Assembly (NCBI GenBank): GCA_019186985.1
Contig: JABARQ010000014.1
Location: 62,001-126,000, forward strand
DNA length: 64,000 nt
Direction: 5' to 3'
DNA from: Prosthecobacter sp.
Lineage (GTDB): Bacteria > Verrucomicrobiota > Verrucomicrobiia > Verrucomicrobiales > Verrucomicrobiaceae
Shown here: in pieces, positions 56,011 through 64,000 of the stretch
Layout of the letters: every line of letters starts with the position of its first letter
How positions within the stretch are numbered: the stretch's first letter is position 1
Notes under the pieces: model-generated
Told to the model about the DNA's origin: nothing
The model's input: the letters and a program-made list of their open reading frames with translations, nothing else
Databases searched by the model: none
Program-made: the position numbers and the translations under genes

Positions 56011-57162
56011 ATGAGAAAGCTGCTTTGCGTACTTTCCGCGGCCGGCCTCGCCGCCGCCCAGACGCCCGCCAAAAAGCCTCGGCCTGAGTTTCAATACCAG
56101 TCCGGCGACATCCGCGTCAGCATACCGGCGGCGGCGGAGCCAAGGGTGAAGGCCTTCGGGCCGGAAACCGTGAAGGCGGCACTGAAGTACCTGGAGGACG
56201 GCGCGATCTGCTGGGTGCGGGAAAAAACCTGCGTGAACTGCCACACCACGGGCCCCTACCTCAGCGAGCGCACGGCCTGGACGGCGCAGTTTGGGAAACC
56301 GAGCGAGGAGGTGCTGGCGGACTTCATCGAGTCCGTGCCGAAGGAGGTCCGGGAGGTGAAGGAAACGACGACGAAGAGCGGCCACAGGCACTACCCGGCG
56401 GCCTTCACCAGCGTCTGGCGCAGCCTGGGGCTGGCCGAGTGGGACCGGCATGTCACCGGCAAGACCTCGGAGCACACCGACCGCTCCATCCGTGACATGT
56501 TGGAACGCCAGTCGGAGAACGGCGCCTTCGTCAGCCATGGAGAGGTCGAGATTCCGCACATCACGACGGACTTCGAGCTGAGCCTTCAGGCCGCACGCAC
56601 GATCACTTCGGCACCGGGCTGGCTGGCTGGACTCAAGGATGAGCGCCTGCTGTCCAGGGTGGCGAAGCTGAAGCACTGGCTGCGCACGGCTGCCCCGAAA
56701 AACGATTTCGACCGCATCCTGCGCCTGCAGCTGGCCCACTACCTGCCCGAGCTGGTCTCGCAGCCGGAACGGGATGCGGCGCTGGCACTGCTGAGTTCAA
56801 AGCAGCATGCGGACGGCGGCTGGAGCACGCGTGACATGTCGGCGCTGCAGGACTGGCACTTTGAAATGAGCGAAACCGTGGTCAGGCTCATCCAGGGACT
56901 GCCTGATGCCGTGCGGCCGGAGAGCGACACCTACATGACTGCTCTGGCCGTCATCCTGATGCGTCAGAACGGCGTGCCCGTGAATGACAGGCGCGTTCAG
57001 GCCGGGCTGGCCTGGCTGAAGCGCGAGCAGCGGGAATCCGGCCGCTGGTGGATGCATTCGCTGTATCGTGGCAACTACCACTACATCACCTACATCGCGA
57101 CTTGTCAGGCCCTCAAGGCGCTGGCGCTTTGTGATCAGCTGCCTACCTCCGGGGCTGAGTGA
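56011..57162 (+). CDS. CxxCH-containing protein with terpene-cyclase-like alpha/alpha repeats
   Basis: 383 residues with a short signal peptide. A c-type heme motif (C74-V-N-C77-H78) is followed by a region of helices with squalene-cyclase-type features: QHADGGWSTRD (a QW-like motif), LARLKREQ and a GRWWMHSLYRG. No catalytic DxDD motif is seen. The protein is therefore a cytochrome-like one with a cyclase-fold repeat domain and not an obvious cyclase. Last gene of the plus-strand run. Confidence 0.75.
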   Translation: MRKLLCVLSAAGLAAAQTPAKKPRPEFQYQSGDIRVSIPAAAEPRVKAFGPETVKAALKYLEDGAICWVREKTCVNCHTTGPYLSERTAWTAQFGKPSEEVLADFIESVPKEVREVKETTTKSGHRHYPAAFTSVWRSLGLAEWDRHVTGKTSEHTDRSIRDMLERQSENGAFVSHGEVEIPHITTDFELSLQAARTITSAPGWLAGLKDERLLSRVAKLKHWLRTAAPKNDFDRILRLQLAHYLPELVSQPERDAALALLSSKQHADGGWSTRDMSALQDWHFEMSETVVRLIQGLPDAVRPESDTYMTALAVILMRQNGVPVNDRRVQAGLAWLKREQRESGRWWMHSLYRGNYHYITYIATCQALKALALCDQLPTSGAE

Positions 57163-57522
57163 TCAACCCCGAAGGCAGGACAGTTCCGATTATTCAAGGA
57201 CTGCATGCGCACTGTTTCCCAGCCACCGTGATAACTGGGTTCCGGCAGAGACGACTTGCAACCCGTGAACACCGGTCATTACCGGAAAATCGGGTTTTCG
57301 TTACGCAATTGGCTATAATTATTTAATCGAAATAAATCTGCTCGTTGATTATCAATCAGTTGGCGGCCGTTTGATTTTGTTCGAGGCTTCGCACCCTGGG
57401 CCGCATGCAAGGGGTCTACAGGAGAAACCGGTCCATCTGACATGGATTTGCGGGCATTTTTGCCCATAAACACCGCCATCATCCCCTGTGGCCGTCGAAA
57501 TTCAGGTGCCGGAGCCGTTGTC
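57163..57522. other. intergenic region, partly AT-rich
   Basis: Between convergent genes. The stretch 57295-57360 is AT-rich and contains TATAAT at 57314-57319 without a well-spaced -35. A weak hairpin of GGAAAATCGGGTTTTC type lies near 57285-57299. No gene is supported. Confidence 0.4.
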
Positions 57523-58554
57523 TTATTTATCGGCTGACCTGGCTGGCAGCCAGGCTTCCGGGGCACCGGCCTTGGTGAGAACATCACGCAGGCTGACAAT
57601 CTTGCCATTCTGCTTTTTGCTCTCCTGGGCTGCCTCCATGAAGGCGTAGATTTCAAGCGTCTGCCTGGCGGTCAGCGGGGGCTGCCTGGTCTGGAAAAAC
57701 TTGATGATCTCGCGCAGCAGAGGCGTGTAGTCACCCTGGCTGGCCTGTTCCGTGATCTTTTCCTGGCCGAAACGGATGATCTTATAGTCGGTGGAGCCCA
57801 TGGGCAGCGTGTGCAGGGCATAGAGGGTGCCGAGACGGCCGCCTTCCCAGAGACCTGTGATGACGGAGACGTCCGGGGCGGAGGTGCGCTCCACGCTCAG
57901 GCAGCCGGAACCCATGACGGTGAACAGGGCCTCGGTGCTGTGAATGCCATAGAAGAAGAGGTCAGGATGATGCGGCAGCAGCGGCGCGGGTCCATAGGAC
58001 AGGGCGGCGCGCGCCGGCAGCTTCTCCGCATTCGCCACTTCGATCACTCCGGGCCACCAGCGTGTGGCGGAAGCGCTGAACATGGGGATTTTCGCGGCTT
58101 CGGCGAGCTTGTAGATCTCCACGGCGTCCTTCAGGCTGGAGGCGACGGGCTTGTCGAGAAAGAAGGGCTTGCCACCGGCGATGACCTGCTTGGCCTGGTC
58201 CAGGTGGGGGCGGCCGTCGACGCTGAGGATCATCACAGCATCGGTCGCCGCACAGACCTCGGCGATGCTGCCCAGCATCTTCACGCCGAACTTGTCACGC
58301 AGGGTGGTGGTGAATCCGTTGATGCGCGAGGCGCTTTCTGGCAGGTCCGGGCTGGCGCAGGGGAAGGCTGCCACGACCCGGGCGCCAGGCACGTGATTCG
58401 GGTTCGCCGGGTCGTTGAGCCGGAGCGTGAACTGCTCGGAATGAGAGGTGTCGAGCCCGATGAGGCCGATGCGGAGGTTGTCAGCCATGGCGGAGGCAGC
58501 GAACGAAATCGCGAGGACGGGCAGGATGAGGGGTTGGAATCTCAGGACGCGCAT
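57523..58554 (-). CDS. secreted Gfo/Idh/MocA-family oxidoreductase
   Basis: 343 residues with an N-terminal signal (LPVLAISFAASAMA). The Rossmann fold starts LRIGLIGLDTSHSEQF; the EKP-like motif appears as FFLDKPVASSLKDAVEI with D in place of E. The family oxidises sugars and polyols with NAD(P). Exported members are frequent in planctomycetes and Verrucomicrobia. Substrate unknown. Confidence 0.85.
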   Translation of the reverse strand: MRVLRFQPLILPVLAISFAASAMADNLRIGLIGLDTSHSEQFTLRLNDPANPNHVPGARVVAAFPCASPDLPESASRINGFTTTLRDKFGVKMLGSIAEVCAATDAVMILSVDGRPHLDQAKQVIAGGKPFFLDKPVASSLKDAVEIYKLAEAAKIPMFSASATRWWPGVIEVANAEKLPARAALSYGPAPLLPHHPDLFFYGIHSTEALFTVMGSGCLSVERTSAPDVSVITGLWEGGRLGTLYALHTLPMGSTDYKIIRFGQEKITEQASQGDYTPLLREIIKFFQTRQPPLTARQTLEIYAFMEAAQESKKQNGKIVSLRDVLTKAGAPEAWLPARSADK

Positions 58555-58582
58555 GGGCTTCTCAGACGAAGCGGTGGAGGGG

Positions 58583-59680
58583 TCAGTTCAGCGGCTTCAG
58601 CTCGGGCAGGGTGAACTTGCCGTCCTTGCGGATGAGCTGGCCGTCGAACCAGATTTCGCCTCCGCCGTAGTCGGGGCGCTGGATGCAGACGAGGTCCCAG
58701 TGGACCTGGCTGCGGTTGCCGTTGTCGGCGGGGCCTTCGTAGGCCTGGCCGGGGGTGAAGTGGAAGCTGCCGGCGATCTTTTCATCAAACAGGATGTCCC
58801 GCATGGGCTCGCGGATCTCGCGGTTGAAGCCGATGGCGAACTCCCCGATGTAGCGGGCGCCCTCGTCGCTGTCGAAGATCTTGTTGATGGCCTCGGTGTT
58901 GTTGGCGGTGGCCTTGACGATGCGGCCCCTGGAGAACTCGAGCTTCACGCTGTCGAAGGCGATGCCCTGGTAGATCGTCGGGGCGTTGTAGCTGATGACG
59001 CCCTCGACGCTGTCCTTCACCGGGGCGCTGAAGACCTCGCCGTCGGGGATGTTGTGCCGGCCGCCGCAGGCGATGGCCTTGAGGCCCTTCAGGCTGAAGC
59101 GCAGGTCGGTGCCCGGCCCCTTGATGTGCACTTCGCGGGTCCTGTCCATGAGCTTCTTGAGGGCGTTCATGGCCGGGATGAGGGCGGCATAGTCGAGCAG
59201 GCAGACCTTGAAGAAGAAGTCCTCGAAGGCCTGGGTGCTCATGCCCGCCTGCTGCGCCATCGCGGAGGTGGGCCAGCGCAGCACGCACCAGCGGGTGTTG
59301 TTCACGCGCTCGTTCTGGAACGGCCTCAGCCTGGACATGACCAGCTTCATCTTCTCGGCGGGCACGTCGCTGTTCTCGGTGATGTTGTGGCTGCCGCGCA
59401 CGGCGATGTAGCAGTCCATCTGCTTCATCAGCTCCAGGTTGTGGCGGGCGATGACTTCATACTGCGCCTCGTTGGCGTGAAGCATCATCTCACGTGTCAC
59501 GGTGGTGTCATGCAGGTGCACCAGCGGATGGGCCTTTGCCTCGACGACGGCGCGGATCAGCGCCTGGGCGACGCAGGCCGGGACGTCAAAGCAGTCAATC
59601 CAGACGAAGTCGCCCTTTTTGACCTGGGTGGAGTAGCGGACGAGGGTACGGGCAAGCTGGTCAATGCGTGGGTCGTGCAT
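58583..59680 (-). CDS. M29-family aminopeptidase
   Basis: 365 residues, no signal. It has the layout of thermophilic M29 metallopeptidases (AmpS/PepS): [27 protein letters not shown], the metal-binding Glu in GEFAIGFN and [35 protein letters not shown] (in parts) with His and Asp ligands. It removes N-terminal residues from peptides in the cytoplasm. It follows the oxidoreductase's start by 28 bases on the same strand. Confidence 0.9.
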   Translation of the reverse strand: MHDPRIDQLARTLVRYSTQVKKGDFVWIDCFDVPACVAQALIRAVVEAKAHPLVHLHDTTVTREMMLHANEAQYEVIARHNLELMKQMDCYIAVRGSHNITENSDVPAEKMKLVMSRLRPFQNERVNNTRWCVLRWPTSAMAQQAGMSTQAFEDFFFKVCLLDYAALIPAMNALKKLMDRTREVHIKGPGTDLRFSLKGLKAIACGGRHNIPDGEVFSAPVKDSVEGVISYNAPTIYQGIAFDSVKLEFSRGRIVKATANNTEAINKIFDSDEGARYIGEFAIGFNREIREPMRDILFDEKIAGSFHFTPGQAYEGPADNGNRSQVHWDLVCIQRPDYGGGEIWFDGQLIRKDGKFTLPELKPLN

Positions 59681-59799
59681 GGATGCTTATAACGAACGAT
59701 GCCCGGGCAGGTAAACAGCATTTTTCGTCAATGCACGCGCCCGCCCGTCCGCAGGCGGACGATGCCGGGGAAACGGCGGCTGAAGCGGGCCGGGACGGG

Positions 59800-61410
59800 T
59801 CAGCCGGCGATCACGGCGGCGCGGGCGTTCTCCTCGGCGCCGGTCTTCTCCAGGTAGTAGTCATAGCCGCCGGCGTAAGGCGTGACCTGGCCGGCGTTGA
59901 TGTGCAGCACCTTGGTGGCGAGGCTGCGGATGAAGTGCACGTCGTGGGAGATGAACACCAGGGTGCCCTCGAACTTCTGCAGCGCCAGGATCAGGCCCTC
60001 AATGGCCCAGATGTCCAGGTGCGTCGTCGGCTCGTCCATCAAAAGTAGGTTAGGGGGGTCGACGAGGAACTTCACAAGGTTCAGGCGGCTCTTTTCACCC
60101 CCGGAGAGCACCTTGCACTTCTTGTAGACGTCCTCGCGCTTGAACAGGAAGCTGCCCAGGATGCTGCGGGCGTCGTCCTCGCGGATCTCGGGGGCGCAGC
60201 GCTTGATCTCCTCCAGCACGCTGCACTCGGGGTCGAGGGTGTCGGCCCGGTGCTGGCTGAAGTAGCCCATGCGGACGTTGGTGCCGAACTTGCGCTCGCC
60301 CTTCTGAAAGGGCAACACGCCGGCCATGATCTTGATGAGGGTGGACTTGCCCGCGCCGTTCGGGCCGACCAGCACGGTGCGTTCGCCCTTTTCCACCTCA
60401 AGGTCGAGGCCCTGGTAGATCTTCTTCTCGCCGTAGGCCTGGTGGATGTCGATGAGCTGGATGACGCGCTGGCCGCTGCGCTGAGGCTGGGGGAAGTTGA
60501 AGCGGAAGGCCTTCTTGAGCGGACGGGGGCGGTCCAGCTTCTCCATCTTTTCCAGCTGTCTCTCCCGGCTCTGCGCCTGCGCCGCCTTGGAGGCCACGGA
60601 ACGGAAGCGGTCGATGAACTCCTGCATGTCCTCGATTTCCTTCTGCTGGTTCTTCCAGGCCTGATAGGATCGCTCCCAGGCCTCCTCCTTTTGCTTGAGG
60701 AATTCGGAGTAGTTGCCGGTGTAGGCCACCAGCCTGCCTTCGTCGATGTCGTAGACGGTCTCAATCAGCTCGTCCATGAAGTCGCGGTCATGGGAGATGA
60801 GCAGGATGGCGCCCGGGTAGTTCTTCAGGTAATTCCGGAACCACATGAGGGACAGGAGGTCGAGGTGGTTCGTCGGTTCGTCGAGCAGGAGCAGGTCGGG
60901 CTCGATGACGAGCAGGCGGGCCAGATGGGCGCGCATGACCCAGCCGCCGGAATATTCGCGGGCGGGGCGGTTGAAGTCCTCCTCCCTGAAGCCGAAGCCC
61001 TTGAGGATCTTTTTGCACTTCGCCTCGGCCTGGGGGTCGTTGAGGGCCTCGTGCAGGGAGTGGGCCTGGTTGTATTCAGGAGCCGCGACATCGCCGCGGG
61101 CCTCATAGTCCTTGAGGATGTTCTCCAGCCTCTGCATTTCCCCGGCGCGGCCGGTGGCGATGTCGAGGATGGTCTCCTCGCCCACGGGCTCGCTTTCCTG
61201 CGGCAGGAAGCCGAGCGTGGTCCATTCATCCCGGATGATCTCGCCAGAGTCGGGCGTGTCCTGGCCGAGGATGAGGGAAAACAGGGTGGACTTGCCCGCG
61301 CCGTTCGGGCCGACGAGGGCCACGCGCTCGGAATAATTCACGGTCATCTTGGCACCGGTGAAGAGCGGGCGGGCGTTGAAGGACTTGGAGACGTCGCGGA
61401 GGGTGAGCAT
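59800..61410 (-). CDS. ABC-F family ATPase
   Basis: 536 residues from the ATG at 61410 (MLTLRDVSKSF). Two ABC domains: Walker A GPNGAGKST in both, signature SGGWVMRAHLA and SGGEKSRLNLV, Walker B LLLLDEPTNHLD and LLLMDEPTTHLD. No membrane domain is present. Between them is the charged linker (WKNQQKEIEDMQEFIDRF in part) typical of ABC-F translation factors (EttA/Uup type) that act on the ribosome. The long upstream frame extension overlaps the opposite-strand SGNH gene and is rejected. Confidence 0.93.
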   Translation of the reverse strand: MLTLRDVSKSFNARPLFTGAKMTVNYSERVALVGPNGAGKSTLFSLILGQDTPDSGEIIRDEWTTLGFLPQESEPVGEETILDIATGRAGEMQRLENILKDYEARGDVAAPEYNQAHSLHEALNDPQAEAKCKKILKGFGFREEDFNRPAREYSGGWVMRAHLARLLVIEPDLLLLDEPTNHLDLLSLMWFRNYLKNYPGAILLISHDRDFMDELIETVYDIDEGRLVAYTGNYSEFLKQKEEAWERSYQAWKNQQKEIEDMQEFIDRFRSVASKAAQAQSRERQLEKMEKLDRPRPLKKAFRFNFPQPQRSGQRVIQLIDIHQAYGEKKIYQGLDLEVEKGERTVLVGPNGAGKSTLIKIMAGVLPFQKGERKFGTNVRMGYFSQHRADTLDPECSVLEEIKRCAPEIREDDARSILGSFLFKREDVYKKCKVLSGGEKSRLNLVKFLVDPPNLLLMDEPTTHLDIWAIEGLILALQKFEGTLVFISHDVHFIRSLATKVLHINAGQVTPYAGGYDYYLEKTGAEENARAAVIAG

Positions 61411-61527
61411 GGGGCGGGGCGTGTAGCAGAAAACGGGCGGTTTGCAGCCTGTTTCTTCCAGGAGAGAAAAGACATTGCCCTGCGGATGCGCTTTCGCTTT
61501 GAATGGGACCTCCCCATCCCACCCATC

Positions 61528-62268
61528 ATGAAGCGCCTCCTTTTCGCCGTCTCCCTCCTGTCCTTGAGCGTCCTCGCCGCCGCCGATCCCAACTACGCCA
61601 CCCAGCCGGTCCCGCGTGACGAACCCTGGATGAAGCGCCACGAGGGCTTCAATGTCATCTCCAAGCAGGGCGAGGCTCCGCTCGTCTTCCTCGGCGACTC
61701 CATCACACAGGGCTGGAGCGGCAAGGGCAAGGCGACCTGGGAAAAATACTACACCCCCCGCAAGGCCGCGAACTTCGGCATCGGCGGCGACCGCACGGAG
61801 CACGTCCTCTGGCGTCTCGATCACGGCAACTTCGACGGGCTTTCGCCCAAGCTGGTCGTGCTCATGATCGGCACCAACAACACGGGTCACGTCGGCCGCC
61901 CGCAAAAGGAGCTGAACGGCGCCACCTACCAGTGCAGCGCCGAACAGACGGCCGAGGGCGTGAAGTTGATCCTGGAAACCCTGAAGAAGAAGTGCCCGAA
62001 GTCGAAAATCCTGCTTCTGGGCATCTTCCCGCGTGGGGAAAAACCCACGGACGCCATGCGTCAGCAGAATGAGGCCACCAATGCCCTCGTCGCCAGGTTT
62101 GCCGACGGCCAGACGGTGCAGTTCCTCGACATCGGCCGGACCTTCCTCCAGCCTGACGGCACGCTGACCCGCGAGATCATGCCCGACCTGCTGCACCTCT
62201 CTGAAGCTGGCTACGAAAAGTGGGCCGCCGCCATTGAACCAAAGGTGAAGGAACTGCTCGGCGAGTAA
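61528..62268 (+). CDS. secreted SGNH/GDSL hydrolase
   Basis: 246 residues from the ATG at 61528 with a signal peptide (LLFAVSLLSLSVLAA). Block I FLGDSITQGW (Ser), block II FGIGGDRTEHVLWRL (Gly), block III IGTNNTGH (Asn) and block V DLLHLSEAGYEKW (Asp/His) are all present. It resembles platelet-activating-factor acetylhydrolase-type enzymes active on acetylated sugars. The frame is open upstream but runs antisense to the ABC-F gene. Confidence 0.92.
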   Translation: MKRLLFAVSLLSLSVLAAADPNYATQPVPRDEPWMKRHEGFNVISKQGEAPLVFLGDSITQGWSGKGKATWEKYYTPRKAANFGIGGDRTEHVLWRLDHGNFDGLSPKLVVLMIGTNNTGHVGRPQKELNGATYQCSAEQTAEGVKLILETLKKKCPKSKILLLGIFPRGEKPTDAMRQQNEATNALVARFADGQTVQFLDIGRTFLQPDGTLTREIMPDLLHLSEAGYEKWAAAIEPKVKELLGE

Positions 62269-62297
62269 GACAGGGCTGGTCCGGCATTCCAAAACGG

Positions 62298-62328
62298 GGC
62301 CGTTGCTTCACCCGCACGGCCTTTTTTT
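62298..62328 (+). terminator. intrinsic terminator of the SGNH hydrolase gene
   Basis: Stem GGCCGT / ACGGCC with a 12-base loop (62298-62321), followed by seven T (62322-62328), 29 bases after the stop codon. Confidence 0.75.
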
Positions 62329-62420
62329 GAGAAGCTCACAACTTGAACCGAAGAGCGAAACTTGAAGTGAATCGGGGGTTGAGAACGGGGTACAGCCATC
62401 CTCGCCTGTCGCGGATTGGG

Positions 62421-63176
62421 TCAGAGCCAGGTCGTGAAGCCCAGGGTCTTGAGCAGGGTGCGCAGGCTGAGCAGGATCACCAGGGTCCCGACCACGACCA
62501 TCATGGGGCGGTGCGGCAGCCTCTTGGTCAGGTAGGCGCCCAGCGGAGCGGCAATCACACCGCCTGCAGCAAGGCCGGCGATGACCTGCCAGTGGCCGAG
62601 GCCGATGCTCAAGAAGAAGGTGATGGAGGCGGAAAGAGTGACGAAAAACTCCACTGCGTTGACGCTGCCCACCGCCTCGCGGACGGAGTTTCCCCGGACG
62701 ATGAGGTTGGTGGCCACGATGGGCCCCCAGCCGCCGCCGCCGACGGCATCCAGAAACGAGCCGATCAGGGCCAGGGGAGTCAGCTTGGTCGTCACCTCGC
62801 GGGGGGGAAAGGGCATGAACGCCTTCACGATGATGATCACGCCCATGATCATGAGATAACCGGAGATGTAAGGCTTGATGATCTCACCATCGAAGGAACT
62901 CAGGACGTAAGCTCCCAGGGCGGCCCCGATGATTCCCGGGATGAGCAGACGGCGGAACAGGTCGCGGCTGATGTTGCCAAAGGTATGATGGGAGATGGCC
63001 GAAGCCCCTGTGGTGAAGCATTCCGCCGCATGCACCGTGCTGCTGACCACGGCCGGAGGCACGCCAAAGCCCATGAGCAGGCTCGACGCCGAAATGCCAT
63101 AGGCCATGCCCAGCGCGCCATCAATGAGCTGCGCCACAAAGCCGGCGATGACGTAGATGAGGATGTCGTGGTCCAT
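62421..63176 (-). CDS. TauE/SafE-family anion permease
   Basis: 251 residues with seven or eight hydrophobic segments. The repeats carry the family features: VAQLIDGALGMAYGI near the start and SFLDAVGGGGWGPIVATNL in the middle, both with the G-rich loop. These proteins export sulfite or organosulfonates or act as general anion transporters. The substrate is unknown. It converges with the SGNH gene's terminator. Confidence 0.9.
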   Translation of the reverse strand: MDHDILIYVIAGFVAQLIDGALGMAYGISASSLLMGFGVPPAVVSSTVHAAECFTTGASAISHHTFGNISRDLFRRLLIPGIIGAALGAYVLSSFDGEIIKPYISGYLMIMGVIIIVKAFMPFPPREVTTKLTPLALIGSFLDAVGGGGWGPIVATNLIVRGNSVREAVGSVNAVEFFVTLSASITFFLSIGLGHWQVIAGLAAGGVIAAPLGAYLTKRLPHRPMMVVVGTLVILLSLRTLLKTLGFTTWL

Positions 63177-63406
63177 AAAGGAAATGGCAGCGCAGCTATT
63201 TTGCGGGAACGCTTCATGGCGGGGAAAGCCGGAAGGTCAAGTTAAAACATACTTTTCCGATAGAGAATAAGGATAAGTACGCTGCAAGGCCATTCGACTT
63301 CCCTTCATCTAACCGCCCTCTTGCCAGGACTGGTGCAGCCCAGGCAAAACTTATCGTGTTCGCCCGGCAAATCGGGTGCCGCGGCAACGTTTGACACACC
63401 CACCTC

Positions 63407-64000
63407 ATGCGCACGCTCCTTCTGATACTCGTCCTCGTCCCGCCCCTTTTCGCGGACACCCCGAAACTGCCAGGCATTGAAGAGGCGATGCTGGAGATGA
63501 TTGCCAGGAATGAAGTGGCTGGTGCGGTCACGGCGGTGGCGACCCAGGACCGTCTGCTGCACCTGCAGGCCAACGGCATGGCGGATGTGGTCGCACAAAA
63601 GCCGATGAGCGTGGACACCCTGTTCTGGATCGCATCGATGACAAAGCCGGTGACCGGCGCGGCGGTCCTGATGCTTCAGGACGAGGGCAGGCTGAGCATC
63701 ACGGATCCGGTGGCGAAGTTCATCCCGGAATTTGCTGCGTTGAAGACGCCGTCTGGCAGGCCGGCGAACCTCACGATCACTCAGATCCTCACCCACACCT
63801 CAGGCCTCGGCGAGGCGAACGGCCCCAAGGCTCAGGAAGCGCACACGCTGGCCGACCTGGCACCCCTCTGGATCACTGCCCCGATGCAGTTTGAACCGGG
63901 TTCGCAATGGAAGTACTGCCAGTCCGGCATCAACGCCGCCGCGCGCATCGTCGAGGTGATCAGCGGCATGAGCTTCGACGCCTTTTTGCAAAAGCGCCTG
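63407..64000 (+). CDS. secreted serine beta-lactamase-family hydrolase (3' end outside window)
   Basis: 198 codons are in the window from the ATG at 63407 to the edge. A signal peptide (LLLILVLVPPLFA) is followed by the class C beta-lactamase/esterase core: SxxK nucleophile S77-M-T-K80 in FWIASMTKP, LTHTSGLG and WKYCQSGIN for the Tyr motif. Likely an esterase or D-aminopeptidase of the EstB type rather than a resistance enzyme; the KTG-type motif is beyond the window. Confidence 0.88.
   Translation, partial: MRTLLLILVLVPPLFADTPKLPGIEEAMLEMIARNEVAGAVTAVATQDRLLHLQANGMADVVAQKPMSVDTLFWIASMTKPVTGAAVLMLQDEGRLSITDPVAKFIPEFAALKTPSGRPANLTITQILTHTSGLGEANGPKAQEAHTLADLAPLWITAPMQFEPGSQWKYCQSGINAAARIVEVISGMSFDAFLQKRL

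Noticed and set aside
57314-57319. A perfect TATAAT in an intergenic region.
   Set aside because: There is no -35 element at suitable distance and no gene follows on that strand.
60250-61527. Upstream extension of the SGNH hydrolase gene.
   Set aside because: It overlaps the ABC-F gene and lacks a signal peptide; the ATG at 61528 starts one.

Overview
The window is GC-rich chromosomal DNA of a Gram-negative, most likely a member of the Verrucomicrobia (Prosthecobacter/Verrucomicrobiaceae-like). This is inferred from the gene families: a DUF1552 plus DUF1592-type cytochrome pair, many secreted sialidase-like, SGNH, ThuA, beta-helix and alpha/beta-hydrolase proteins, a GntR-LacI hybrid regulator and an M29 aminopeptidase. 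I saw no rRNA, tRNA, CRISPR array or transposase.

Region 1, about 1-20 kb, is the most interesting. The 5' part of a giant secreted repeat protein (cadherin/CSPG-like repeats with an embedded seven-bladed beta-propeller) is divergent from a C40-type peptidase. Two nitric-oxide sensing modules follow. One is FIST (NosP-like) plus a hybrid kinase on the minus strand. Divergent from it is an H-NOX protein overlapping a 1529-residue hybrid kinase that starts with an H-NOX-associated (HNOBA) domain and ends in receiver and Hpt domains. A NarL-type response regulator and two small FHA proteins complete the block. The non-coding gaps of this block hold ten GTTAAC sites with extended GGGTTAACCC-like flanks, one of them the centre of a perfect 38-bp palindrome. 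I found none in the rest of the window. My inference is that this is an NO-responsive regulon controlling surface attachment, with the palindrome as the operator.

Region 2, 20-34 kb, holds housekeeping and catabolic genes: a hemX/ccsA-like gene, hemA and a methyltransferase as an overlapping operon; folP; a secreted sialidase-like protein divergent from a GntR-LacI regulator; a GT28 glycolipid glycosyltransferase; a GAF protein; a large PHP-type metallohydrolase; a two-gene secreted glycosidase-type operon; and a second BNR-repeat protein.

Region 3, 34.3-37.2 kb, is a complete type II restriction-modification system: an N6-adenine methyltransferase on the plus strand, converging with and overlapping a PD-(D/E)XK endonuclease gene that is preceded by an XRE controller gene.

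Region 4, 37.3-57.2 kb, is a long run of secreted carbohydrate- and ester-active genes. It includes the DUF1552/DUF1592 pair interrupted by a SUKH-family gene, ThuA, a beta-helix protein, a fused SGNH/alpha-beta hydrolase with a decayed copy of its 3' end nearby, an agarase-like glycosidase operon, and a CxxCH protein with terpene-cyclase-like repeats. Region 5, 57.5-64 kb, carries a Gfo/Idh/MocA oxidoreductase, an M29 aminopeptidase, an ABC-F ATPase, an SGNH hydrolase with a clear terminator, a TauE/SafE transporter and the start of a serine beta-lactamase-like gene that runs off the edge.
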